Shown: positions 56,382 through 64,000 of the stretch, piece after piece
How the letters are laid out: each line of letters opens with the position of its first letter
Numbering within the stretch: the first letter of the stretch is position 1
Origin: Comamonadaceae bacterium
GTDB taxonomy: Bacteria > Pseudomonadota > Gammaproteobacteria > Burkholderiales > Burkholderiaceae_C
Assembly: GCA_027488215.1 (NCBI GenBank)
Contig: JAIYCB010000031.1
Location: 248,001-312,000, forward strand
DNA: 64,000 nucleotides
Reading direction: 5' to 3'
The notes under the pieces: generated by a model
Databases searched by the model: none
What the model was told of the DNA's origin: nothing
Seen by the model: the letters and a program-made list of their open reading frames with translations, nothing else
Position numbers and translations under genes: made by a program

Positions 56382-58127
56382 TTAGAGCAACACACGACGG
56401 AAGTCGCTGAGGATTTGACCCAGGAACGCGTTGAAGCGTGCCGCTGCGGCGCCGTCGATGACGCGGTGGTCCCACGTCAAAGACAAGGGCAGCATCAGGC
56501 GAGGCTGGAAGGCCTTGCCGTCCCAGACGGGTTCCATGGTGCTCTTGCACACGCCGAGGATGGCCACTTCGGGCGCATTGATGATGGGCGTGAAGTACTT
56601 GCCACCGATGCCGCCCAGGCTGGAAATGGTGAAGGTTGCGCCCGACATGTCGGCGGGGCCGAGCTTGCCGTCGCGGGCTTTCTTGGCCAGCTCACCCATT
56701 TCCTGGCTGATCTGCAAGACGCCTTTTTTGTCGGCGTCCTTGATCACGGGCACCACCAGGCCGTTCGGCGTGTCCGCCGCAAAACCGATGTGGTAGTAAT
56801 GTTTGTAGATCAGCGCATCGCCGTCGAGCGAGCTGTTGAACTCGGGGAATTTTTTCAGCGCTGCCACGCAGGCCTTGATCAAGAAGGCCAGCATGGTCAC
56901 CTTAACGCCGCTCTTCTCGTTCTCTTTGTTTGTGGAGACTCGGAAGGCTTCGAGGTCGGTGATGTCGGCATCGTCGTGGTTGGTGACGGCCGGAATCATG
57001 ATGGCGTTGCGCAGCAAGTTGGCGCCGCTGATCTTCTTGATCCGCGACATTTCCTTGCGCTCGATCGGGCCAAACTTGGCGAAGTCCACCTTGGGCCAGG
57101 GGATCAGGCCCAGTTCAGAACCGCCACTACCTGCAGGGGCCTTGGCCGCTTGCGCTTTGGTCTGCGCGGCGCCCGACATGACGGCCTTGGTGAAGGCCTG
57201 CACGTCGTCCGCCGTGATGCGGCCTTTGAGGCCGGAGCCTTTGACTTCGTCGAGCGGAACGCCCAACTCGCGGGCGAACTTGCGCACCGAGGGTGACGCG
57301 TGGGGCAAGCCGACAGAAGGGGTCACGGTCGGGTTGTGGGCTGAGGCAACACTGGCTGCATCATTGCGAGCGCCGTCAGCCCGTGGCAATCCCAACGCAG
57401 ATGTGGGTGCCTGAGATTGCTTCGCTTCGCTCGCAATGACAGCAGTGGGTGTAGCCGTCGCCAACGCGGCAGCAGCAACGGGGGATGCAACGGAAGAAAC
57501 AGCACCTTCCAAAATGGCGAGCAGGTCACCGATGTTGACCGTGTCGCCCACTTTGACTTTGAGCTCTTTGAGCACGCCAGCGGCCGAGGACGGGATTTCC
57601 ATCGAGGCTTTGTCGGACTCGACGGTGATCAGCGATTGCTCGACCTTGATGGTGTCGCCGGGCTTGACCATGACTTCGATCACGGCCACGTCTTTGAAGT
57701 CGCCTATATCGGGCACGCGCACTTGCACGGGGCCGGAGGCTGCTGGGGTGGCGGGCGCTGCACTGGATTGCCGCGCTTCTGTCACTGCGAGCCCGCTTGC
57801 GGGCGTGGCAGTCGCAATGACAGAGGATGGGCTCGCCATGACGGGTGGCGTGCTCGCCGCTGCGGTAGCAGAAGGAGCAGCCGCCGCACCAGCGGCTTCC
57901 ACCACCAGCACGATCGAACCTTGCTTGACCTTGTCACCCAGCGCCACGCGCATTTCCTTGACCACGCCCGCCGTGCTCGACGGGATCTCCATCGAGGCTT
58001 TGTCAGACTCCACCGTGATCAGCGATTGCTCGGCCTTGACCGTGTCGCCCACTTTGACCATCAACTCAATGACGGTCACTTCATCGAAATCCCCGATGTC
58101 CGGGACTTGTACTTCTACCAATGCCAT
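56382..58127 (-). CDS. aceF: Dihydrolipoyl acetyltransferase, pyruvate dehydrogenase E2
   Basis: E2 of the pyruvate dehydrogenase complex, transferring acetyl from lipoate to CoA. In the 581 residues: lipoyl domain 1 (1-77, K43), linker 1 (about 80-132), lipoyl domain 2 (133-208, K173), linker 2 (about 210-272), subunit-binding domain (about 275-312, VRKFARELGVPLDEVKGSG), a third Ala/Gly-rich linker and the acetyltransferase domain ending in DHRVIDG with H554 and D558. Linker 1 contains [19 protein letters not shown] (about V103-S121) and linker 2 VIASEAKQS (about 230-238), both encoded by REP-like repeats. The start (ATG at 58127) lies 40 bases after aceE. Lipoyl domains are nearly identical to each other and to LpdA's. 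Confidence 0.97.
   Translation of the reverse strand: MALVEVQVPDIGDFDEVTVIELMVKVGDTVKAEQSLITVESDKASMEIPSSTAGVVKEMRVALGDKVKQGSIVLVVEAAGAAAAPSATAAASTPPVMASPSSVIATATPASGLAVTEARQSSAAPATPAASGPVQVRVPDIGDFKDVAVIEVMVKPGDTIKVEQSLITVESDKASMEIPSSAAGVLKELKVKVGDTVNIGDLLAILEGAVSSVASPVAAAALATATPTAVIASEAKQSQAPTSALGLPRADGARNDAASVASAHNPTVTPSVGLPHASPSVRKFARELGVPLDEVKGSGLKGRITADDVQAFTKAVMSGAAQTKAQAAKAPAGSGGSELGLIPWPKVDFAKFGPIERKEMSRIKKISGANLLRNAIMIPAVTNHDDADITDLEAFRVSTNKENEKSGVKVTMLAFLIKACVAALKKFPEFNSSLDGDALIYKHYYHIGFAADTPNGLVVPVIKDADKKGVLQISQEMGELAKKARDGKLGPADMSGATFTISSLGGIGGKYFTPIINAPEVAILGVCKSTMEPVWDGKAFQPRLMLPLSLTWDHRVIDGAAAARFNAFLGQILSDFRRVLL
57361..57440. repeat. Inverted pair of REP-like units inside aceF linker 2
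   Basis: A unit at 57361-57393 (TCATTGCGAG ... GGCAATCCC, plus strand) faces a unit at 57413-57440 (minus-strand GTCATTGCGAGCGAAGCGAA then GCAATCTC), with about 20 bases between. The facing pair has the layout of a bacterial interspersed mosaic element. It is read in frame as the second AceF linker (VIASEAKQS ... ADGARNDA). Confidence 0.85.
57764..57821 (-). repeat. REP-like unit inside aceF linker 1, identical to the lpdA copy
   Basis: This 58-base unit is base-for-base identical to 56018-56075 in lpdA. It lies in the same orientation and the same reading phase, and both encode [19 protein letters not shown]. Its minus-strand ends are GTCATTGCGA and GCGGCAATCCA. Flanks outside the 58 bases differ between the two sites. 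Confidence 0.9.
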
Positions 58128-58167
58128 GTGTGTCTCACTTTCCTGATGAGTGAATCTTGTTTTCCGC

Positions 58168-60864
58168 TTACGCGTAAAGGGGATTCACTTTTTCGGTCTT
58201 GATGCCGTATTTTTTGATGGCTTCTGCCACTTGAGCGACCGGCACTTTGCTCTCTTCGCTCAAAGCCTTGAGGGCCGCGACCACGATGTAGTGGCGGTTG
58301 ACCTCAAAGTGCTCGCGAAGCTTGCTGCGGAAGTCAGAGCGGCCAAAACCGTCGGTGCCCAGCACTTTGTAGGTGCGGTCTTTCGGAATGAAAGGACGGA
58401 TCTGCTCGGCATAGGCCTTCATGTAGTCGGTGGATGCGACCACGGGGCCGCTGTGCTTGGCCAGCTGTTGGCCCACAAACGACACACGCGGTGTTTCCAT
58501 GGGGTGCAGCATGTTGTGGCGCTCGGCGTCTTGACCGTCGCGGGTCAGTTCGTTGAAGCTTGGGCAGCTCCACACGTCGGCCTGGATGCCCCAGTCGGTG
58601 GCCAGCAGGGTCTGTGCGGCAATGGATTCGCGCAGGATGGTGCCCGAGCCCAGCAGTTGAACGCGCTTGTCACCGGCAGCGCCAGGCTTGCACAGGTACA
58701 TGCCCTTGATGATCTGCTCTTCGGTGCCGGGTGTCAGGCCAGGCATCGCGTAGTTTTCGTTCAGCAGCGTCAGGTAATAAAAGACGTTGTCTTGCTTCTC
58801 GACCATGCGCTTCAAACCGTGGTGCAGGATGACGCCGACTTCGTGTGCGAAGGTGGGGTCATAAGACACGCAGTTGGGGATGGTGTTGGCCATGAGGTGG
58901 CTGTGACCGTCTTCGTGTTGCAGGCCTTCGCCGTTCAAAGTGGTGCGACCCGAGGTGCCGCCCAACAAGAAGCCGCGCGCCTGCATGTCGCCTGCAGCCC
59001 AAGCCAAATCGCCAATGCGCTGGAAGCCGAACATCGAGTAGTACACATAGAACGGCACCATGATGCGGTTGCTGGTGGAGTAGCTGGTGGCCGCCGCAAT
59101 CCAGCTGGACATGCCGCCGGCTTCGTTGATGCCTTCTTGCAGGATCTGACCCGCCACATCTTCCTTGTAGTACATGACCTGGTCTTTGTCGACCGGGGTG
59201 TACTGCTGGCCTGCAGGGTTGTAAATACCGATCTGACGGAACAGGCCTTCCATACCAAAGGTGCGGGCTTCGTCCACAAGAATAGGCACCACGCGTGGGC
59301 CCAAGGCTTGGTCACGAAGCAGCTGGGTCAAAAAGCGCACATAGGCCTGGGTGGTGGAGATTTCACGGCCTTCGGCGGTGGGCTCCATCACGGCTTTGAA
59401 GGTGTCGAGTGAGGGCACGGTGAAGTTTTCATCGGCCTTGGTGCGGCGGTGCGGCAGGTAACCGCCCAGCGCCTGGCGGCGCTCGTGCAGGTAACGCATC
59501 TCGGGCGTGTCGTCTGCAGGCTTGTAAAAAGGAATCTTGGACAACTCGCTGTCCGGGATCGGGATGTTGAAGCGGTCACGCATGTACTTGATGTCATCGT
59601 CCGTGAGCTTCTTGGTCTGGTGCACCGTGTTCTTGCCCTCACCGGCTTTGCCCATGCCAAAACCCTTGACAGTTTTGATGAGCAGCACGGTGGGCTGACC
59701 CTTGTGATTGACCGCCTGGTGGTATGCGGCATAAACCTTTTGGGGGTCATGACCGCCGCGCTTGAGGTTCCAGATGTCGTTGTCCGAGAGGTGCGACACC
59801 ATCTCCAGCGTGCGTGGGTCACGGCCAAAGAAATGCTTGCGCACATAGGCACCATCGTTGGCTTTGAAGGCCTGGTAGTCGCCGTCCAAGGTGTCCATCA
59901 TCAGCTTGCGCAGCGCGCCGTCCTTGTCGCGGGCCAGCAGGCTGTCCCATTCGCTGCCCCAAAGCAGTTTGATGACGTTCCAGCCGGAGCCACGGAACTC
60001 GCCTTCGAGTTCTTGCACGATTTTGCCGTTGCCACGCACTGGGCCATCCAGGCGCTGCAGGTTGCAGTTGACGACAAAAATCAGGTTGTCCAGGTTTTCG
60101 CGCGCGGCCAAGCCGATGGCGCCCAGTGATTCGACTTCGTCCATTTCGCCGTCACCGCAGAACACCCAGACCTTGCGGTTTTCGGTGTTGGCGATGCCAC
60201 GGGCGTCCAGGTATTTCAGGAATCGGGCTTGGTAAATTGCCATCAAGGGGCCGAGGCCCATCGACACCGTGGGGAACTGCCAGAACTCGGGCATCAGCTT
60301 GGGGTGCGGGTAGCTGGACAGGCCTTTACCGTCCACCTCTTGTCGGAAGTTGAGCAATTGCTCTTCGGTCAAACGGCCTTCCAGATAAGCGCGGGCATAG
60401 ACGCCGGGCGACACGTGGCCTTGGATATAAAGGCAGTCGCCGCCGTGGTTTTCGCTCTCGGCGTGCCAAAAATGGTTGAATCCGGCCCCAAACATGTGAG
60501 CCAGCGATGCAAATGAACCGATGTGCCCGCCCAAATCGCCACCGTCAGCGGGGTTGTGGCGGTTGGCCTTGACGACCATGGCCATGGCGTTCCAGCGCAT
60601 GTAGGCGCGCAGGCGCTCTTCGATTTCGATGTTGCCGGGGCATCGGGCTTCTTCGGTGGGCTCAATCGTGTTGACGTAACCCGTCGTGGCCGAGAACGGC
60701 AAGTCGATGCTGTGTTGGCGCGCTTCTTCCAACAACTCTTCGAGCAAAAAGTGAGCGCGCTCAGGGCCCGCCTTTTCAATCACGGCGGACAGGGCGTCCA
60801 TCCATTCTCGGGTTTCCTGGGTGTCCAGGTCACGGACCGGTTGTTGTGGTGTTGCCGCTGTCAT
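58168..60864 (-). CDS. aceE: Pyruvate dehydrogenase E1 component, homodimeric
   Basis: AceE is the homodimeric thiamine-diphosphate E1 that decarboxylates pyruvate and acetylates lipoate on AceF. The 898-residue product contains HIGSFASLAHMFGAGFNHFW, the ThDP motif GDGEMDEVESLGAIGLAARENLDN ... NCNLQ and the EGGMSSW-like catalytic loop region (INEAGGMSSWIAAATSYS), then GRTTLNGEGLQHEDGHSH. The ATG at 60864 has a CAGGAGA site; the frame to 60945 reads into the leader. It is the first gene of aceE-aceF-lpdA. A PAS-type sensor kinase diverges from it across 176 AT-rich bases. Confidence 0.98.
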   Translation of the reverse strand: MTAATPQQPVRDLDTQETREWMDALSAVIEKAGPERAHFLLEELLEEARQHSIDLPFSATTGYVNTIEPTEEARCPGNIEIEERLRAYMRWNAMAMVVKANRHNPADGGDLGGHIGSFASLAHMFGAGFNHFWHAESENHGGDCLYIQGHVSPGVYARAYLEGRLTEEQLLNFRQEVDGKGLSSYPHPKLMPEFWQFPTVSMGLGPLMAIYQARFLKYLDARGIANTENRKVWVFCGDGEMDEVESLGAIGLAARENLDNLIFVVNCNLQRLDGPVRGNGKIVQELEGEFRGSGWNVIKLLWGSEWDSLLARDKDGALRKLMMDTLDGDYQAFKANDGAYVRKHFFGRDPRTLEMVSHLSDNDIWNLKRGGHDPQKVYAAYHQAVNHKGQPTVLLIKTVKGFGMGKAGEGKNTVHQTKKLTDDDIKYMRDRFNIPIPDSELSKIPFYKPADDTPEMRYLHERRQALGGYLPHRRTKADENFTVPSLDTFKAVMEPTAEGREISTTQAYVRFLTQLLRDQALGPRVVPILVDEARTFGMEGLFRQIGIYNPAGQQYTPVDKDQVMYYKEDVAGQILQEGINEAGGMSSWIAAATSYSTSNRIMVPFYVYYSMFGFQRIGDLAWAAGDMQARGFLLGGTSGRTTLNGEGLQHEDGHSHLMANTIPNCVSYDPTFAHEVGVILHHGLKRMVEKQDNVFYYLTLLNENYAMPGLTPGTEEQIIKGMYLCKPGAAGDKRVQLLGSGTILRESIAAQTLLATDWGIQADVWSCPSFNELTRDGQDAERHNMLHPMETPRVSFVGQQLAKHSGPVVASTDYMKAYAEQIRPFIPKDRTYKVLGTDGFGRSDFRSKLREHFEVNRHYIVVAALKALSEESKVPVAQVAEAIKKYGIKTEKVNPLYA

Positions 60865-61040
60865 GCTTGTCTCCTGCAATGTTTGTCTCGAATTAAATGA
60901 TGCCAGAATTTTCCCATGATTCCGAAAAAATTTCAAATAGTGCACATATGTTTTGTATTATGAAATTTAATGAGCGACAGAAGTTAAGAATTGAGTTCGT
61001 TAGAAATCAGGAAGACAAGCCTGTCCTCTAAACTTAGGAC

Positions 61041-63539
61041 ATGGAATTGAACAAAGCAGCATCGGTCGTGACCAAAGTCGGGCCATGGGCCTGGTGGCTG
61101 TCGTGGTGGCGCAGCCAATCGCCCAATCGGCAGGACCGTTTTGCCAACCTGGCCCCTGTGGCTGCGGTGGTGCTTTTTTTGGCTGCCATTGCCAGCGCTT
61201 TTTGGTACTTGCGCGTCGAAGAAATGGAACGCGAGCAAGAAGCCATCAAACGCGATGTGGAATACGCCCAGCAACGTCTGCGCCTGAGGTTGCTGGAGAG
61301 GCAAGAACAAGTCATGCGCTTGGCGCGGGATGTGTCCAACAAAGAAATCCGTGGTGAGCAATTTTTATCGCGTGCCGAGGCTCTGGTGCAGCAATACCCT
61401 GAATTTTTGTCATTGACCTGGATCGATGACCGTCGCCGAATCATTGCCAACCAAAGCATCTCCAGCATTCCACCCAGCCAGCAACTGCGAGCGGGAACGG
61501 TACTGAAAATTGGGGAAACCGAAAGCCATTTCAGTCTGGCACGCGACCTGATGCAACCGATTTACGGTCAATCAAAAACCGAAGCCGATCGCGACACCCA
61601 GTTGTCGGTGCTGCAACTGCATACCCCATTGACCAACGACCAAGGGCGCTTCAGCGGGGTGATCCTGGCCGAATACAGCATGGAAGGTTTGCTGCGTTAC
61701 GGTATCCCCACCGAAGTATTGGCCAAGTATGCGGTGGCCCTGCAGGACGGCAGCAGTCGCTTGTTGGCAGGACAGGTTATCCCTGAACGAATCGCCCTGT
61801 GGCGCTTGCTGCCGGGCAGTGACAGGCGAAACAACGATTACGAAGTCCCTGTCTCCCCGGTGGGTAACGATCTGGTCTTGCGAGCGCAGGCATGGCGGAC
61901 CTCGCAAGGCCTTGTGGGCAGCGGTCTTTTCTGGCTGGTCAGCGTGCTCAGCGTCATGACGGCGTGGATGCTGATCGGCAATTGGCGTCACACCCGCAGA
62001 CGGCTGCAGGCGCAAAAGGCCCTGGTGGCCGAAACCAATTTCCGCCGCGCCATGGAGAACTCCATGCTCACAGGCATGCGCGCCCTGGACTTGCGCGGAC
62101 GCATCACCTACGTCAACCCTGCGTTCTGTCAGATGACGGGCTGGAGCGAAGCCGACTTGGTCGGGGCAGTGGCGCCCTTTCCCTATTGGCCCGATCAGGA
62201 CCGCGAGTTGCTGATGAAGCGGCTGGAAGAAGAAATCAGTGGCCAACACTCTGCCGGGGGCTTTCAGGTGCGGGTCAAACGCAAAAACGGCCAGTTGTTT
62301 GATGCCCGCATGTATGTTTCACCCCTGATCGACGCCTCCGGCAAGCAAACCGGCTGGATGACTTCGATGACCGACATCACCGAGCCGAACCGAATTCGGG
62401 AACAGCTGGCCAGCTCACACGAGCGATTTACCATCGTGCTCGAAGCGCTGGATGCCTCGGTTTCGGTGGCCCCGCTGGGCAGCCAGGAGTTGCTGTTTGC
62501 CAACAAACTCTACCGGCTTTGGTTTGGACAGAACACCGAAGGCCACTTACGTCTGGTTCAGCAAGCCGGCGCCTACAGCGGCGAGCAAGCATCCGAAGAT
62601 GTCGATGACCTGGCCGGCTTGCCCACCGAAAACCTGACGGTTGCCTCCTCAGAAAACGCAGAGATATTCCTGCCCGATCTGGGGAAATGGCTGGAAGTGC
62701 GCTCGCGCTATATCAACTGGGCCGATGGCCGTCTGGCACAAATGGTGATCGCCAGCGACATCACGCCACGCCGTCAGGCTGAAGAGCTTGCCGAGCAGCA
62801 AGCCGAGCGCGCGCAGACCGCCAGTCGCCTGATCACCATGGGCGAGATGGCCTCCAGCGTCGCGCATGAGTTGAACCAGCCCCTGACGGCCATCAGCAAT
62901 TACTGCAGTGGCATGATCTCTCGCATCAAGACACAACAAGTCAACGAAGAAGACCTTTTGTCGGCACTGGACAAAACGGCCCGTCAAGCCCAAAGAGCCG
63001 GTCAAATCATTTTGCGCATTCGCAGTTTCGTCAAACGCAGTGAACCCAACCGCACACTGTCCGATGTTTCGGCCATGGTCAACGAATCGCTGGAGCTGGC
63101 CGAGATCGAGATGCGCCGGCGCAACGTGCGGCTGACCCACCACGTGGCCGCTCGCCTGCCTCAACTGATGGTGGACCCAATCCTGATTGAGCAGGTGCTG
63201 ATCAACCTCATGAAGAACGCTGCCGAATCCATCGACAATGCCGAGCGCCCCACCGGGCAGCGCCAGGTTGAATTGCGCATCGTCCCCAAGCAAATCGACC
63301 AGCAATCGGTGGTTGAATTCTCTGTAAGTGACACCGGCCAGGGCTTGCCAGTGGAGGACACCGAGCGGGTGTACGAAGCCTTTTTCTCGACCAAGGTCGA
63401 AGGCATGGGCATTGGCCTGAATTTATGCCGAAGCATCATCGAATCCCACCAGGGCAGGATCACTTCCGAGAACCTCTACAATTCGGGCGAGGTGACCGGA
63501 TGTCGATTCTCCTTCTGGATACCGGTCCAAGCCGGTTGA
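61041..63539 (+). CDS. PAS-domain sensor histidine kinase
   Basis: This is an 832-residue membrane sensor kinase. Domains: TM1 (about 36-58, ANLAPVAAVVLFLAAIASAFW), an extracytoplasmic sensor of about 230 residues, TM2 (about 291-313), PAS 1 (about 335-448, MRALDLRGRITYVNPAFCQMTGW), PAS 2 (about 460-575), HisKA with H609 (MGEMASSVAHELNQPLTAISN), and HATPase (LINLMKNAAESIDNA, DTGQGLP, GMGIGLNLCRSIIESHQG). The kinase core is of the FixL/DctB-like, H-E-L-N-Q-P-L type. It lies 28 bases before a FixJ-like regulator and diverges from aceE. A regulatory link to pyruvate dehydrogenase or carbon source use is a guess from position. Confidence 0.9.
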   Translation: MELNKAASVVTKVGPWAWWLSWWRSQSPNRQDRFANLAPVAAVVLFLAAIASAFWYLRVEEMEREQEAIKRDVEYAQQRLRLRLLERQEQVMRLARDVSNKEIRGEQFLSRAEALVQQYPEFLSLTWIDDRRRIIANQSISSIPPSQQLRAGTVLKIGETESHFSLARDLMQPIYGQSKTEADRDTQLSVLQLHTPLTNDQGRFSGVILAEYSMEGLLRYGIPTEVLAKYAVALQDGSSRLLAGQVIPERIALWRLLPGSDRRNNDYEVPVSPVGNDLVLRAQAWRTSQGLVGSGLFWLVSVLSVMTAWMLIGNWRHTRRRLQAQKALVAETNFRRAMENSMLTGMRALDLRGRITYVNPAFCQMTGWSEADLVGAVAPFPYWPDQDRELLMKRLEEEISGQHSAGGFQVRVKRKNGQLFDARMYVSPLIDASGKQTGWMTSMTDITEPNRIREQLASSHERFTIVLEALDASVSVAPLGSQELLFANKLYRLWFGQNTEGHLRLVQQAGAYSGEQASEDVDDLAGLPTENLTVASSENAEIFLPDLGKWLEVRSRYINWADGRLAQMVIASDITPRRQAEELAEQQAERAQTASRLITMGEMASSVAHELNQPLTAISNYCSGMISRIKTQQVNEEDLLSALDKTARQAQRAGQIILRIRSFVKRSEPNRTLSDVSAMVNESLELAEIEMRRRNVRLTHHVAARLPQLMVDPILIEQVLINLMKNAAESIDNAERPTGQRQVELRIVPKQIDQQSVVEFSVSDTGQGLPVEDTERVYEAFFSTKVEGMGIGLNLCRSIIESHQGRITSENLYNSGEVTGCRFSFWIPVQAG

Positions 63540-63567
63540 CCACACAACAACCCACTGGGGTAAGCGA

Positions 63568-64000
63568 ATGAGTTTGATACCAAAAAAAGGCACAGTTTAT
63601 GTTGTCGATGACGATGAAGCGGTGCGCGATTCCTTGCAGTGGCTGCTCGAAGGCAAGGATTACCGGGTGAGGTGCTTTGACAGCGCCGAATCCTTCATCA
63701 GCCGCTACGATCCAAGAGAAGTCGCCTGCCTGATCGCCGACATCCGGATGGGTGGCATGACCGGTCTGGAATTGCAAGACCGCCTGATTGAGCGCAAATC
63801 TCCACTGCCCATCGTGTTCATCACCGGCCACGGCGACGTGCCCATGGCTGTGAACACCATGAAAAAAGGCGCGATGGACTTCATCCAGAAACCCTTCAAG
63901 GAAGAAGAATTATTGAGTTTGGTCGAGCGTATGCTGGACGAGGCCCGTGAGGCATTTGCGGGCTACCAGCAAGCGGCCAGTCGCGATGCCCTGCTGTCTA
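63568..64000 (+). CDS. FixJ-family response regulator, N-terminal part (cut by window edge)
   Basis: This is the receiver domain of a response regulator that runs off the window; about 144 residues are visible. It begins MSLIPKKGTVYVVDDDEAVRD (acidic pocket D14-D16), has phosphoacceptor D58 (CLIADIRMGGMTGLEL), VFITGHGDVPMAV with the switch Thr, and the lysine in FIQKPFKEEELL. The wording of the receiver (TGHGDVPMAVNTMKKGAMDF) is that of the FixJ/TodT group, which usually ends in a LuxR-type helix-turn-helix. A GGGGTAAG ribosome site precedes the ATG. It pairs with the PAS kinase upstream. Confidence 0.9.
   Translation, partial: MSLIPKKGTVYVVDDDEAVRDSLQWLLEGKDYRVRCFDSAESFISRYDPREVACLIADIRMGGMTGLELQDRLIERKSPLPIVFITGHGDVPMAVNTMKKGAMDFIQKPFKEEELLSLVERMLDEAREAFAGYQQAASRDALLS

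Overview
The window looks like a chromosomal segment of a betaproteobacterium, order Burkholderiales, probably family Comamonadaceae (Limnohabitans/Rhodoferax/Polaromonas-like). The grounds are gene order and protein style: the long ndk-rlmN-rodZ-ispG-hisS-yfgM-bamB-der-hfq-hflX-hflKC-hisZ-purA run, a lipoyl-bearing dihydrolipoamide dehydrogenase behind aceEF, Bug-type solute receptors, and an iorAB-like molybdo-hydroxylase. The family assignment is inference from recognition, not from a search. I saw no tRNA, rRNA, insertion sequence, prophage or CRISPR array. Almost everything is densely packed coding sequence, and no gene-free stretch exceeds 300 bases.

Layout. Bases 1-17.6 kb are a minus-strand housekeeping superoperon: scpB-rluB, then ndk, rlmN, a rodZ-like gene, ispG, hisS, yfgM, bamB, der, hfq, hflX, hflK, hflC, a DUF2065 gene, hisZ, purA and a truncated phosphoribosyltransferase. 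rluD (minus) and bamD (plus) diverge around 18.7 kb. Bases 19.5-29.2 kb carry the 2-oxoglutarate dehydrogenase operon odhA-odhB-odhL, followed by zapE, a small exported protein, a YdcH-like protein and a DinG-type helicase chained by 4-base stop/start overlaps. prpE and an isochorismatase-like hydrolase follow.

Bases 32-51.5 kb are more accessory. They include an NlpC/P60 hydrolase, a glyoxalase-like protein, an MFS transporter, two Bug receptors, a RecQ-like helicase with a degenerate phosphoribosyltransferase tail, an RbgA-type GTPase and a molybdenum hydroxylase cluster (Bug receptor, large subunit, ModA-like protein, 2Fe-2S subunit). Further on are a DEDDy exonuclease, a two-component system with two membrane proteins, a class II aldolase-like protein, an EamA transporter, an unrecognised protein with a possible Fe(II) site, and a chromosomal ccdAB toxin-antitoxin pair.

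Bases 51.7-54.2 kb hold a DUF1800/DUF1501 pair. Bases 54.5-60.9 kb hold the pyruvate dehydrogenase operon aceE-aceF-lpdA, and a PAS histidine kinase plus FixJ-like regulator diverge from it and run off the end.

The most interesting observation is in the pyruvate dehydrogenase operon. The flexible linkers of both AceF and LpdA are built from REP-like palindromic repeats (GTCATTGCGA...GCAATCC type) read in frame. A 58-base unit is perfectly identical between the two genes, and an inverted pair forms a second AceF linker. Mobile intergenic repeats thus appear to have been domesticated as interdomain linkers. Also notable are the run of non-ATG starts (GTG/TTG) in the bamB-der-hfq-hflX/DUF2065 stretch, the RecQ-phosphoribosyltransferase fusion with a lost PRPP-loop acidic pair, and the signal-less ModA-like protein inside the molybdo-hydroxylase operon.
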